Shown one piece after another: positions 34,136 through 43,459 of a stretch of 64,000 nucleotides of DNA; positions within the stretch are counted from its first letter, which is position 1; each line of letters starts with the position of its first letter. The notes below the pieces were generated by a model. It was given only the letters and a program-made list of their open reading frames with translations, had not been told where the DNA came from and did not search any database. The DNA comes from Streptomyces sp. CG 926 (GTDB taxonomy: Bacteria; Actinomycetota; Actinomycetes; Streptomycetales; Streptomycetaceae). Position numbers and translations under genes: made by a program. The DNA lies in the NCBI RefSeq assembly GCF_003148825.1, contig NZ_QGGZ01000008.1:1-64000 (forward strand), written 5' to 3'.

Positions 34136-35140
34136 ATGACCATCCGCGCCCTGTCGCTGCCCCCGACCGACACCGAGACAGACGACTGGATCGCGGTCCT
34201 CGCCGCCGCCCAGGCCGCCGACCGGCCGCAGGGCCCACCGCCCGCCCGGACGGAGGTGGCCGGCCGGCTGCGCGTCACGCCGGCGCACGGCCGCGCCGCG
34301 CTCTGGACCACGGACGAGGGGACGGGCGTGGCCGCCCTGGTCCTGTTCAAGGACGAGGCCAACGCGCACACCGCCTTCCTCGACCTGATCGTCGTACACC
34401 CGGACGCCCGACGCCGGGGCCTGGGCCGGGCCCTGTGGGAGCAGGTCCGGGCCGAGCTCCTCGCCCACGGCCGGACCTCGGTCTCGACCGTGGTGGACCT
34501 GGGCGGACCGGGGCAGGCGTTCGCGGAGTCCCTCGGCTTCGAGAACGTCCTGCCCATGGCCTGGTACGAGCAGGACGTGACGCGGCAGCAGCCGGCCACG
34601 GGCACCCCCGACGCCACCCCCGGCCGTGCCGCGGGCGAGGTCCCGGTTCCCGTCGCCCCGGGCTACGAACTGCGCGCCTGGCACGGCCTGGTGCCGGACG
34701 ACTGGGCCGCCCCGCTCGCCACGGCCCACGGGGCCATGCAGGACGCGCCCATGGGCGACATCGACGAGAAGATCGAGGCCTGGACGCCGCAGCGGCTGCA
34801 CGCCGCCCACCGGCTCGTCCTGGACCGGGGCGGCGAGATCACCACCGCCGCCGCCGTGACCCCGCAGGGCGAGGTGGCCGCGTACACGGAACTGGTCCTG
34901 CCCGACCCGACCGGCCCGCGCGCCCTCCAGTACGACACGGTCGTCGCCCCCGCCCACCGGGGCCACGGGCTGGGTCGCACGGTCAAACTGCACATGCTGG
35001 AGCAGGCTCGCCACCGGTACCCCGCCCTGCGCCGGATCGCCACCACGGTGGCGGACGAGAACACCCCGATGCGGGCGGTGAACGAGAGCCTGGGCTACCG
35101 CCTCGACCGCCCCGCGGCGTACTACCAGCTCACCCTGTAG
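34136..35140 (+). CDS. tandem-GNAT acetyltransferase
   Basis: A 334-residue protein with two GNAT domains. The first (about 1-150) has LIVVHPDARRRGLGRALWEQV, the second (about 175-334) has VVAPAHRGHGLGRTVKLHML; both keep the acetyl-CoA loop R/Q-x-x-G-x-G/A. Double-GNAT proteins of this kind include mycothiol synthase and aminoglycoside-type enzymes; the substrate here is unknown. TAAGGT (34123-34128) lies seven bases before the ATG, and no ribosome site is present. The last 11 bp overlap the convergent XRE gene. Confidence 0.87.
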   Translation: MTIRALSLPPTDTETDDWIAVLAAAQAADRPQGPPPARTEVAGRLRVTPAHGRAALWTTDEGTGVAALVLFKDEANAHTAFLDLIVVHPDARRRGLGRALWEQVRAELLAHGRTSVSTVVDLGGPGQAFAESLGFENVLPMAWYEQDVTRQQPATGTPDATPGRAAGEVPVPVAPGYELRAWHGLVPDDWAAPLATAHGAMQDAPMGDIDEKIEAWTPQRLHAAHRLVLDRGGEITTAAAVTPQGEVAAYTELVLPDPTGPRALQYDTVVAPAHRGHGLGRTVKLHMLEQARHRYPALRRIATTVADENTPMRAVNESLGYRLDRPAAYYQLTL

Positions 35141-36014
35141 CCGCCGGGTTCCGCGCCCCGGCCCCCTCCGCCGGGGCCGACCACGACGCCAGCAGACGCA
35201 GGGCGTCCGCCGACGGGGAGCCGGGGGCCGCGTGGAAGGTGACCAGGGACTGCGCCGGGTCGTCCGGCAGCTTCAGCGTCTCGAAGGACAGCCGCAGTTC
35301 ACCCACGATCGGGTGCCGCAGCAGCTTCTCCCCGTGCGTCTTGTCCGCCACCGTGTGCGCCGCCCACAGCCGCCGGAACTCCTCGTTCTTCACCGACAGC
35401 TCCCCGACCAGCGCCGACAGCTGCGGGTCGTCCGGGTGCTGGCCCGCGTACATCCGCAGGTTGCTCACCACCTCGCACGCCCGGCACTCCCACTCCCCGT
35501 ACAGCTCCGCCGTCGCCGGATCCAGGAACACCAGCCGCACCAGGTTCCGTTCGGCGGCCGGCAGCGCCCCGAAGTCCCCGAAGACCGCGGCCGCCAGCCG
35601 GTTCCAGCCGATGACGTCCTGTCGGTGCCCCACCAGGTAGGCCGGTACCCCGCACATCGCGTCCATCAGCGTGCGCAGCTCCGGACGCACCTGCTGCGGG
35701 CGCCGGCTGAGGCGGCGCCGGTGAGCCTTCGGCCGCGCCAGGTCCATCAGGTGCGCCCGCTCGCTCCCGTCGAGGCGCAGGGCCCGCGCGAGCGCCTCCA
35801 GGACCTCCACCGACACGTTGTGCCCGTCGCGCTGCTCCAGCCGCGTGTAGTACGCGACCGACACCCCGGCCAGCTGCGCCAGTTCCTCCCGGCGCAGCCC
35901 GGGCACGCGCCGGCGGCGGCCGTGGTCGGGCAGGCCCACGTCCTCGGGGCGCAGCCGCGCACGGCGGGAGCGGAGGAACTCGCCGAGGCAGGCTCGCTGA
36001 TCAAGCTGGTCCAT
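35130..36014 (-). CDS. XRE-family regulator with MmyB-type ligand domain
   Basis: A 294-residue regulator: helix-turn-helix about 30-85 (LRREELAQLAGVSVAYYTRLEQ) and a C-terminal PAS-like MmyB domain (about 115-280: VPAYLVGHRQDVIGWNRLAAAVFGDF and LRHPIVGELRLSFETL). Such regulators commonly sit next to and control an oxidoreductase. Here it is divergent from an alcohol dehydrogenase across 162 bp. GATACT six bases before the ATG at 36014 points to a leaderless transcript. Confidence 0.9.
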   Translation of the reverse strand: MDQLDQRACLGEFLRSRRARLRPEDVGLPDHGRRRRVPGLRREELAQLAGVSVAYYTRLEQRDGHNVSVEVLEALARALRLDGSERAHLMDLARPKAHRRRLSRRPQQVRPELRTLMDAMCGVPAYLVGHRQDVIGWNRLAAAVFGDFGALPAAERNLVRLVFLDPATAELYGEWECRACEVVSNLRMYAGQHPDDPQLSALVGELSVKNEEFRRLWAAHTVADKTHGEKLLRHPIVGELRLSFETLKLPDDPAQSLVTFHAAPGSPSADALRLLASWSAPAEGAGARNPAATG

Positions 36015-36176
36015 CCCGCCAGTATCCCCGGACCGCCCGCCGCCGGGCAGGCGTGAGCCTGACCCCACCAGGCGTAGGTTCGCCGGTCGTAGGCAGAACA
36101 GGTGGATGGTTGTCCGCCGGGCGAGGCGGCAGCGTGGGGGTCACCACAGACCCACGCCGTTTCGAGGAGCACCCCC

Positions 36177-37241
36177 ATGTCCGTCACTCAGGGCACCCAG
36201 GGCACCCAGGTCGCCGCGTACGCCGCCCCTGCCGCCAAGGCCCCGCTGGAGCGCACCACCATCACGCGCCGTCCCCTCGGCGAGCACGACGTCCTCATCG
36301 ACATCAAGTACTCCGGCATCTGCCACTCCGACATCCACCAGGTGCGCGACGGCTGGGGCGAGGGCATCTACCCGATGGTCCCCGGCCACGAGATCGCCGG
36401 TGTCGTGTCCGAGGTCGGCCCGGCCGTCACCCGGTTCTCCGTCGGGGACCGGGTGGGCGTCGGCTGCTTCGTCGACTCCTGCCGCCGCTGCGAGTACTGC
36501 CTGCGCGGCCAGGAGCAGTACTGCGTCGAGGGCATGACCGGCACCTACAACGCGCTCGACCGCGAGGGCGAGCCCACGTACGGCGGCTACTCCACCCACC
36601 TCGTCGTCGACGAGAAGTACACCCTGCGCATCCCCGACGGCCTCGGCCTCGACGTCGCCGCCCCGCTGCTGTGCGCCGGCATCACCCTCTACTCGCCGCT
36701 GAAGCACTGGCAGGCGGGCCCCGGCAAGCGGGTCGCGGTCGTCGGCCTCGGCGGGCTCGGTCACCTCGGCGTGAAGATCGCGCACGCGCTCGGCGCCGAG
36801 GTCACCGTCCTGTCGCAGACGCTGCGCAAGCGGGAGGACGGCCTGAAGCTGGGCGCCTCCCACTTCTACGCCACCGGCGACGAGGCCACCTTCGAGGAAC
36901 TGGCGGGCCGCTTCGACCTGATCGTGTCCACCGTCTCCGCGCCGATCGGGCTGGACGCGTACCTGGGCCTGCTGAAGGTCGACGGGGCGCTGGTGAACGT
37001 CGGCGCCCCGGAGGAGCCCGTCGCGCTCAACCTCTTCTCCGTCATCGGCGGCCGCAAGACCCTCGCCGGATCGATGATCGGCGGGATCGCCGAGACCCAG
37101 GAGATGCTGGACTTCTGCGCCGAGCACGGACTGGGCTCGGAGATCGAGCTGATCGCCGCCGGACAGATCAACGAGGCGTACGAGCGGGTCCTGGCGAGCG
37201 ACGTGCGCTACCGCTTCGTGATCGACGCGTCGACGATCTGA
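36177..37241 (+). CDS. zinc-dependent NAD(P) alcohol dehydrogenase (cinnamyl-alcohol type)
   Basis: A 354-residue medium-chain dehydrogenase. Catalytic zinc site: GICHSDIHQ and GHEIAG. Structural zinc site: four Cys in SCRRCEYCLRGQEQYC. Cofactor loop: VVGLGGLGHLGVKIA. It belongs to the YahK/CAD subgroup that reduces a broad range of aldehydes with NADPH. ATG follows GAGGAGC. Probably controlled by the divergent XRE regulator (inference from position). Confidence 0.9.
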   Translation: MSVTQGTQGTQVAAYAAPAAKAPLERTTITRRPLGEHDVLIDIKYSGICHSDIHQVRDGWGEGIYPMVPGHEIAGVVSEVGPAVTRFSVGDRVGVGCFVDSCRRCEYCLRGQEQYCVEGMTGTYNALDREGEPTYGGYSTHLVVDEKYTLRIPDGLGLDVAAPLLCAGITLYSPLKHWQAGPGKRVAVVGLGGLGHLGVKIAHALGAEVTVLSQTLRKREDGLKLGASHFYATGDEATFEELAGRFDLIVSTVSAPIGLDAYLGLLKVDGALVNVGAPEEPVALNLFSVIGGRKTLAGSMIGGIAETQEMLDFCAEHGLGSEIELIAAGQINEAYERVLASDVRYRFVIDASTI

Positions 37242-37389
37242 GGGCCGGGAGCCCCGTCCTCGCCCCCGCCCCGCCCCCGCCGCCGTGCACCGTCCACAGC
37301 TCGTGCGGCAGCAGCGGGCCGGGCGGCCTGTGCTGCCGCCACAGACGGGTCAGCTCCTCGTGCGCGGGGTCGACGGCGGGGTCGCTCAC
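37168..37389 (-). CDS. possible small protein coupled to msrA
   Basis: A 73-residue frame starting at GTG 37389, whose codon overlaps the msrA stop (GTGA), a typical coupling. The first 36 residues (VSDPAVDPAHEELTRLWRQH onward) look protein-like; the rest turns Gly/Arg-rich and runs antisense into the dehydrogenase gene. It may be a real gene whose end is degenerate, or chance. Confidence 0.3.
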   Translation of the reverse strand: MSDPAVDPAHEELTRLWRQHRPPGPLLPHELWTVHGGGGGAGARTGLPALRSSTRRSRSGSARRSPGPARTPR

Positions 37390-38054
37390 GCCCCCGGGGC
37401 CTTGGCCACGCCGATCGGGCAGGACACTCCCGTGCCGCCGATGCCGCAGTAGCCGCCCGGGTTCTTGTCCAGGTACTGCTGGTGATGTGCCTCTGCCGGC
37501 CAGAAGGGGCGCTCCGCCGCCGGCAGCACCGCCGTGGTGATCGGGCCGTAGCCCGAGGAGGCCAGGACCTGCTGGTAGGCCGTGCGGGAGGCCTCCGCCG
37601 TCTCCTGCTGCTCGGGGGAGTGGGTGTAGACCGCCGAGCGGTACTGGGTGCCCACGTCGTTGCCCTGGCGGAAGCCCTGGGTGGGGTCGTGGGACTCCCA
37701 GAACAGCTTCAGCAGCGCGGCGTAGGAGACCTGGGAGGGGTCGAAGACCACGCGGACCACCTCGGTGTGGCCGGTCAGGCCCGAGCAGACCTCCTCGTAG
37801 GTCGGATTCTCGGTGAAGCCGCCCTGGTAGCCGGCCAGCGTGGTCCACACACCGGGGGTCTGCCAGAACTTGCGCTCCGCACCCCAGAAACAGCCCAGAC
37901 CGAAGTCGGCGACTTCCAGGTGCGCGGGGTAGGGGCCGGACAGCGGGTTGCCCAGCACGGTGTGCCGGTCGGGCACGGCGAACAGCGGCTCCGCGCGGCC
38001 CGTCAGGGCCTCCTCGCGGGTGGGGAGCTCGGGCGTACGGCGGTACGAGAACAT
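37386..38054 (-). CDS. msrA: peptide-methionine (S)-S-oxide reductase MsrA
   Basis: A 222-residue enzyme repairing methionine-S-sulfoxide in proteins. The catalytic Cys is C55 in GCFWGAE; HDPTQGFRQGNDVGTQYRS is the second conserved block. Resolving cysteines lie near the C-terminus (GGYCGIGGTGVSCP). Length matches the MsrA group with an N-terminal extension. ATG with AGGGAG upstream. Confidence 0.95.
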   Translation of the reverse strand: MFSYRRTPELPTREEALTGRAEPLFAVPDRHTVLGNPLSGPYPAHLEVADFGLGCFWGAERKFWQTPGVWTTLAGYQGGFTENPTYEEVCSGLTGHTEVVRVVFDPSQVSYAALLKLFWESHDPTQGFRQGNDVGTQYRSAVYTHSPEQQETAEASRTAYQQVLASSGYGPITTAVLPAAERPFWPAEAHHQQYLDKNPGGYCGIGGTGVSCPIGVAKAPGA

Positions 38055-38084
38055 GGATTCCCTCCTTGTGGGAGTGACAACGTG

Positions 38085-38120
38085 CGGAGGGCGGGCCGGG
38101 ATTCCCCGACCCGCCCTCCG
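38085..38120 (-). terminator. hairpin terminator of the M48 cluster
   Basis: Perfect 11-bp stem CGGAGGGCGGG / CCCGCCCTCCG, located 13 bases past the stop of the last gene of the minus-strand M48 peptidase cluster. Confidence 0.75.
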
Positions 38121-38132
38121 CCGACCCTCGGA

Positions 38133-39293
38133 TCAGAGACCCGGGGTGGTCACGCCCACCGCCCAGTCCCGGGCGTAGAGGTACCGGCTCTTCGGCGAGC
38201 CCGCGTAGGTCCACGGCAGGGCGCCGATGTACCCGTCGATGTGTCGGAACTGCTCGACGGCCTCCGCGTCGCGGTCCTGCCAGAACAGCAGGTACGCCAG
38301 GATGTGCCGCATGCCCACCGTCCCCGGGTGGTCGTCGCCCGCCGCAGCCAGGTCCAGCAGCGCCGCGTCGACCGCCGCGACGATCTCCGGCTCCTTGAAG
38401 AACGTCTCCGCGGCCAGGTCGTCCTCGTGCGTCTCCTGCTCGAAGTACGCGATCAGCGGCAGCCGCGAGAACAGCTCACCGGGCGCCCCGGCCGCCGCCG
38501 ACTCCCGCGCGAAGGCCAGCGCCAGCTCGTGCGAGCCGCGCCACTTGCGGCACCAGTACTGCAGGGCGCTGACGTGCGCCCACAGCACCTTCGGATCGCG
38601 CTCGACGATCTGCGCCCACAGCTCGTGGTACCGCTCGTGCGAATAGCCCAGGCCCTGCCCGATCGGCTGCTCCACGATGTACGGGGTCGGGTCCGCCGGG
38701 TCGGCGAGGCGCTGGGCCGCGTGGGCCGCCTCCTGCGCCTTGACCAGCAGTTCGCGGAAGAGCCGGAACTGCTCCTGCGTGGTGCGGCTGCCCGACTGGG
38801 AGCCGCGGACGTTCCACGCCACCTGGATCGCGGTGTCGGCGTCGACCAGGGCCGCCGTCGGGTCCGTGGGCCGCGCCGCACGCCAGGCCAGCAGCCATGC
38901 GTCCTCCTCGGCGGCCGCCTCGGCCAGCGGGCGGACCCGCTCCATGCGCTCGTGCCAGTTCTTCCCGGCCGCCTCGACGTACGCGGCCGCCGCCTCCCAG
39001 TCGCCCGACCGGACCGCTTCCAGGACGGCGGTCCGCTCCGGCGGCACCGGAGCGGGGTTCTCGGTGTCGAGGTCGGCCTCGGCCACGAATCCCAGCGCGA
39101 CGACCGCCGCCGCCTTCTCGGCCTTCTCCTCGGCCTTGACGGCCGCGGCGTCGGCGTTCAGGGATTCGGTCCGGCCCTCGATGACGGCGATCTCCGCCTC
39201 CAGGCGCTTCGCCTTGCGGATGTAGTAGACGCCGCGCAGGAACTTGAACGCGCCGAAGAGCAGCACGGCGCCCAGGATGTAGAGGCCGATCAC
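38133..39293 (-). CDS. membrane-anchored paralogue A next to the M48 peptidase
   Basis: A 386-residue protein of unknown function. One N-terminal helix (residues 1-20, VIGLYILGAVLLFGAFKFLRG) and a coiled-coil Ala/Glu/Lys segment (about 30-65) precede a mostly helical domain with Trp-rich motifs (RYHELWAQIVERDPKVLWAH, HIDGYIGALPWTYAG). It is clearly homologous to the gene at 41085-42191, and the two flank an M48 peptidase. The GTG start overlaps the peptidase stop (GTGA), so translation is coupled. The helical repeats suggest protein-protein binding. Confidence 0.82.
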   Translation of the reverse strand: MIGLYILGAVLLFGAFKFLRGVYYIRKAKRLEAEIAVIEGRTESLNADAAAVKAEEKAEKAAAVVALGFVAEADLDTENPAPVPPERTAVLEAVRSGDWEAAAAYVEAAGKNWHERMERVRPLAEAAAEEDAWLLAWRAARPTDPTAALVDADTAIQVAWNVRGSQSGSRTTQEQFRLFRELLVKAQEAAHAAQRLADPADPTPYIVEQPIGQGLGYSHERYHELWAQIVERDPKVLWAHVSALQYWCRKWRGSHELALAFARESAAAGAPGELFSRLPLIAYFEQETHEDDLAAETFFKEPEIVAAVDAALLDLAAAGDDHPGTVGMRHILAYLLFWQDRDAEAVEQFRHIDGYIGALPWTYAGSPKSRYLYARDWAVGVTTPGL

Positions 39294-40888
39294 GGGGCAA
39301 GCACCAGCTTTCGCAGGGGTTCGGTGTCGGGCAGGTCGGCCACGGCCGAGTCCAGGGCCTGGCCCAGCCGGTCCTCGAAGCCGTCGGCGGGGTAGCGCAG
39401 CGAGGCCGAGTCGGACCACGACAGCTGCCAGCGGGCGGCGCCGCGGGCCGTCAGCTCGACGGTGATCAGCTGGTTCAGGGCGCGCCGGACGACCGGGCGG
39501 GCGAACTCGCGGGCCGTGCGGCCGGTGGCGGCCTGCGCCTCCTCGGACTTCGGGAACCGGTCGGCGATGCGCCAGCGCACCGCCGGGTCGGCGTCGAAGG
39601 CGTCCAGCACGGCGTCGAGCCCGGGGCCCGCGCCCTCGGCGGCGAAGGCCTCGCGGAGCTCCTCCGCGCCCTGGCCGACGTACACGGTCATGGACTCGTG
39701 GACGAGGTCCTCCCAGTCGACGCGCTTCAGCGCGAGCGCCTCCGGGGTGAGGACGACCTGCTCCAGCGCGGCCAGGGCCGCGTCGGCGTCGGCCAGCAGC
39801 TCCAGGGCCGGCCGGGCGGCCTGCCCGCCGCGGCCGTCGTCGGGCAGGGCCTCGATGCGGGCCACGCGCTCGGCGAGCGCGGGGTGGGAGTCGTAGGGGG
39901 AGGTGGGCTCGGTCGACAGTTCCTGGCGCAGGTCGTCCAGGTCGCCCGAGCGCGCGTCCAGGAGCCGGCGCAGGCCGCCGAAGACCTCGCCGGGGCGGGG
40001 CAGCAGGCCGGCGTTGACGCCGAGGGTGGCGTACGAGCCCATGTAGAAGTCGTGGGCCGAGTCGAGGGCGTTCAGCTCGCGCAGCGCGGACGCGGCCGAG
40101 TCACGGCCGGCGACCCGCACCGAGGCGAGGTCGGCGGCGAGCTCCTGGCGGCGGGAGGTGGAACGGGTGGCACGCATGTAGAAGTTGCCGTACGCGATGT
40201 AGATCTTGGCCATGGCGCGGTACATCGCACCCTCGCCCGCGGTGTCGACGCCCTTGGCCTTCTTGCCCTTGGCGATCCGCTTCTCGTCCTTGCGCTCCTG
40301 CTTCGCGCGCTCCTTGGCGACCTTCTTGTCGGCGCGGTCGTGGAAGTAGCCGATGGTGCGGATCAGCTGGGCCCGGCCGCGGGCGATCAGCGGCGTGAGG
40401 CGGGTGTCGAAGTTGGCGTAGTGACCCATCTCGTGGGCGAGCACCGCGCGCATCTGCATCTCGTCCAGGCCCGTCATCAACGGCAGGCCGAGGTAGAGGC
40501 GGCGGGTGCCGGGGCGCAGGCCCAGCAGCTTCGCGTCCTCGGCGACGGCCGCGTTCACCTCGTCGATCAGCACGATCTCGTCGGGGGCGCGAGTGCCGAC
40601 CTGCTGCGCGATGTCACGTACGACCGCCCATAGCTCGGGCTCCTGCGCCTCGCTGACGGTGACGCCTGCCAGGGGCTCGCCCTTGGGGGTGCGCAGCATG
40701 AACATGCCGCGCACGATCGGGACCGTGAGGACGACGGAGGCGAGGAGCAGCTTGGCCACGATCGGGCCGTGCAGCGTGGTGACCACGGCGTAGTCGATGC
40801 CACCGAGCGCGGCCAGCAGGAACACGCCGAGCAGGTAGAAGCCTGCGAGCAGGACGAGGGCGCGCAAGGCGCGCAGTGAAGCGCCCAT
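39290..40888 (-). CDS. M48-family membrane zinc metalloprotease
   Basis: A 532-residue protease: two N-terminal membrane segments (about 8-28 and 37-57), catalytic LAHEMGHYANF (HExxH) near residue 150, and the third zinc ligand Glu in RRQELAADLASVRVAG. HtpX-like peptidases cut misfolded membrane proteins. The C-terminal region beyond about 345 is unlike HtpX and may be a partner-binding part. A charged Lys/Glu linker (about 185-215) follows the active site. ATG 40888 with TGGGGGGAT upstream. Coupled to the following paralogue A. Confidence 0.88.
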   Translation of the reverse strand: MGASLRALRALVLLAGFYLLGVFLLAALGGIDYAVVTTLHGPIVAKLLLASVVLTVPIVRGMFMLRTPKGEPLAGVTVSEAQEPELWAVVRDIAQQVGTRAPDEIVLIDEVNAAVAEDAKLLGLRPGTRRLYLGLPLMTGLDEMQMRAVLAHEMGHYANFDTRLTPLIARGRAQLIRTIGYFHDRADKKVAKERAKQERKDEKRIAKGKKAKGVDTAGEGAMYRAMAKIYIAYGNFYMRATRSTSRRQELAADLASVRVAGRDSAASALRELNALDSAHDFYMGSYATLGVNAGLLPRPGEVFGGLRRLLDARSGDLDDLRQELSTEPTSPYDSHPALAERVARIEALPDDGRGGQAARPALELLADADAALAALEQVVLTPEALALKRVDWEDLVHESMTVYVGQGAEELREAFAAEGAGPGLDAVLDAFDADPAVRWRIADRFPKSEEAQAATGRTAREFARPVVRRALNQLITVELTARGAARWQLSWSDSASLRYPADGFEDRLGQALDSAVADLPDTEPLRKLVLAP

Positions 40889-41084
40889 ATGGACAGATCC
40901 CCCCACGGGAACGAAAAAGGAATGGGTGGCACGGCAGAACGCCGCCACCGCCGCATCATGCGGCCTGCGATTACTTACAGCAACCTTATTCGTAGGGGAT
41001 CGCCACCGGCCCCCGGGGTGGGCCGCCCGGGCCCGCCGGGCGAAGCCGGGGGATCCGGCGGCCCACCCGGCGACCCGCGGAGGG

Positions 41085-42191
41085 TTACGGCTTCAGCGTC
41101 GCGGGCGACCCGCCGTTGGCCTCGTACCCCGCCACCGCCATCGCCCGGTACACGGCGTACGCCGCCGCCGGGTTCTCCGCCTCCGTCCACGGCAGCGCGC
41201 CCACGTAGCCGTCCACGTGCCGCACCTGCTCCAGCGCCTCCGCCCAGCGCTCCATGCAGACCAGGAACATCAGCAGCAGGTGCCGTACGTGCGCCACCAT
41301 CGGGTCGTCCGCCCGCGCCGTGTGCACCGCGTACAGCGCGCCCTCCACCGCCCGCGTGACGACCGCGCCCCGGTAGAAGCTCGGGCTCAGCACGACGTCG
41401 GGCTGGTTCTCGCGCAGCGCGAACAGCGGCAGGGCCGCCAGCAGCGAGCCCTGCGGAGCGCGCGCCGCGGCCGCGTGCGCGAAGGCGTCGGCCTTCTCCC
41501 GCGAGCCGTGCCACTGCGCGCCCCAGTAGCGCAGCGCCGCGAGATGGGCGCCCATGTGCTCGGGGGCCCGGTCGATGACCTTCGCCCACAGCTGGTCGAA
41601 CTCCGCCTCCGGGTAGGCCAGTCCGCGCGCGATCGCCAGTTCGGTGATGTACGGGACCGGGTCCCCCGGAGCCAGCAGCGCGGCCTTGCGGCACGCCTCC
41701 CGGGCCTCCTCCAGGATGATCCGGTGGTCCTCGGAGCCCACGCCGCCGGACTGCCGCCACGCCTGCTGCACCAGCAGCTCCGCGTGCACCTGCGCGCCGC
41801 CCGGGTCCTTCTCCGCCTCCAGCCGCCAGGCCTTCAGCCACTGCGCGCCCTTCCCGGGCTGCGCCATCAGTTCCAGGGCCGCGGCCCCACCGAAGGCCTG
41901 CACGCGCTGCCAGCGCCGCTCGCCCTCCCGCGGGGTTCCGGCGAGCAGCTGCGAGGCCGCCTGCCACCGACCGGTGAGCCGCACGTTGTCGAGGGCGTCC
42001 ATCAGGTCCTGGTCGGGCCCGGGGACGCGGATGTCGAGCTCTTCCTGCCGGTCGAATCCGTAGTTCGCCGGGTCGGCGGCGTCCGGGCTCTCCGGCGAGA
42101 CCAGGCGGATACCGCCGCGCCGGCGCCGGATGTACGGACCGAGAATGAACACGATCATGAGCATCGCGAACACGAACCACAGAATCTCCAT
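41085..42191 (-). CDS. membrane-anchored paralogue B next to the M48 peptidase
   Basis: A 368-residue protein with one N-terminal helix (about 1-18) followed by a basic RRRRGG stop-transfer stretch and a helical cytoplasmic domain. It shares with paralogue A the blocks VPYITELAIARGLAYPEAEFDQLW and HVDGYVGALPWTEAENP. It lies about 200 bp upstream of the peptidase on the same strand; that gap has an AT-rich spot near 40971-40996 that could be a separate promoter. Function unknown. ATG at 42191 with GGAGG close by. Confidence 0.82.
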   Translation of the reverse strand: MEILWFVFAMLMIVFILGPYIRRRRGGIRLVSPESPDAADPANYGFDRQEELDIRVPGPDQDLMDALDNVRLTGRWQAASQLLAGTPREGERRWQRVQAFGGAAALELMAQPGKGAQWLKAWRLEAEKDPGGAQVHAELLVQQAWRQSGGVGSEDHRIILEEAREACRKAALLAPGDPVPYITELAIARGLAYPEAEFDQLWAKVIDRAPEHMGAHLAALRYWGAQWHGSREKADAFAHAAAARAPQGSLLAALPLFALRENQPDVVLSPSFYRGAVVTRAVEGALYAVHTARADDPMVAHVRHLLLMFLVCMERWAEALEQVRHVDGYVGALPWTEAENPAAAYAVYRAMAVAGYEANGGSPATLKP

Positions 42192-42265
42192 ACCTCCAGC
42201 GAACCAGACCGAGGGGGGAGCAGGCCAATAGGGGGCCATGCCCCGGGCGGGCATAGCATCGGACC

Positions 42266-43423
42266 ATGAGCGACGACAGCCACGAGCACCAGAGCTTCGA
42301 GACCCGCGCGATCCACGCGGGCAACACGGCGGACCCGCTGACCGGCGCGGTCGTACCCCCGATCTACCAGGTATCCACCTACAAGCAGGACGGCGTCGGA
42401 GGACTGCGCGGCGGCTACGAGTACAGCCGCAGCGCCAACCCGACCCGGACCGCGCTGGAGGAGAACCTCGCGGCCCTGGAAGGCGGCCGGCGCGGTCTCG
42501 CCTTCGCGTCCGGGCTCGCCGCCGAGGACTGCCTGCTGCGTACGCTGCTCGCCCCGGGCGACCACGTGGTCATTCCGAACGACGCGTACGGCGGCACCTT
42601 CCGCCTCTTCGCGAAGGTCGTCTCCCGCTGGGGCGTCGAGTGGTCGGTGGCCGACACCTCCGACCCCGAGTCGGTCCGGGCGGCCCTCACCCCGAAGACG
42701 AAGGTCATCTGGGTCGAGACCCCCTCCAACCCGCTGCTCGGCATCACCGACATCGCCGTCGTCGCCGACATCGCGCGGTCGGCCGGCGCCAAGCTGGTCG
42801 TGGACAACACCTTCGCCTCGCCGTACCTCCAGCAGCCCCTGGCGCTGGGTGCGGACGTGGTCGTCCACTCGCTGACCAAGTACATGGGCGGGCACTCCGA
42901 CGTGGTCGGCGGCGCGCTGGTCGCCGCGGACGCGGCGCTGGGCGAGGAGCTGGCCTACCACCAGAACGCGATGGGCGCGGTGGCCGGTCCCTTCGACTCC
43001 TGGGTCGTGCTGCGGGGCATCAAGACCCTGGCCGTGCGCATGGACCGGCACGCGGAGAACGCGGGCAAGGTCGTCGAGCTGCTCCAGCGTCACCCGAAGG
43101 TCACCAAGGTCCTCTACCCGGGCCTGCCCGAGCACCCGGGGCACGAGGTCGCCGCCAAGCAGATGCGCAACTTCGGCGGCATGATCTCCTTCCAGGTCGC
43201 CGGTGGCGAGGAAGAGGCGGTCGCGGTCTGCGGCCGCACCAAGATCTTCACCCTGGCCGAGTCCCTGGGCGGCGTCGAGTCCCTGATCGAGCACCCGGGC
43301 CGGATGACGCACGCGTCGGTGGCCGGCTCGGCCCTGGAGGTCCCGGCGGACCTGATCCGTCTGTCGGTCGGCATCGAGAACGCCGACGACCTCGTCGCGG
43401 ACCTGACCCAGGCCCTGGGCTGA
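42266..43423 (+). CDS. metB: cystathionine gamma-synthase/gamma-lyase family PLP enzyme
   Basis: A 385-residue Cys/Met-metabolism PLP enzyme. The PLP lysine is K205 in HSLTKYMGGHSD; other marks are YSRSANPTRTALEENLAALEGG, ASGLAAED and the C-terminal SLGGVESLIEHP. It could make cystathionine from O-acyl-homoserine or split cystathionine to cysteine; sequence alone does not decide, and both activities occur in actinomycetes. TAGCAT (42254-42259) lies six bases before the ATG with no ribosome site. Divergent from paralogue B. Confidence 0.9.
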   Translation: MSDDSHEHQSFETRAIHAGNTADPLTGAVVPPIYQVSTYKQDGVGGLRGGYEYSRSANPTRTALEENLAALEGGRRGLAFASGLAAEDCLLRTLLAPGDHVVIPNDAYGGTFRLFAKVVSRWGVEWSVADTSDPESVRAALTPKTKVIWVETPSNPLLGITDIAVVADIARSAGAKLVVDNTFASPYLQQPLALGADVVVHSLTKYMGGHSDVVGGALVAADAALGEELAYHQNAMGAVAGPFDSWVVLRGIKTLAVRMDRHAENAGKVVELLQRHPKVTKVLYPGLPEHPGHEVAAKQMRNFGGMISFQVAGGEEEAVAVCGRTKIFTLAESLGGVESLIEHPGRMTHASVAGSALEVPADLIRLSVGIENADDLVADLTQALG

Positions 43424-43431
43424 CCCCGGCC

Positions 43432-43459
43432 CCCGCCGGCCCCCACCAGGGCCGGCGGG
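43432..43459 (+). terminator. hairpin terminator after the PLP enzyme gene
   Basis: Perfect 11-bp stem CCCGCCGGCCC / GGGCCGGCGGG with a 6-base loop. Confidence 0.8.
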
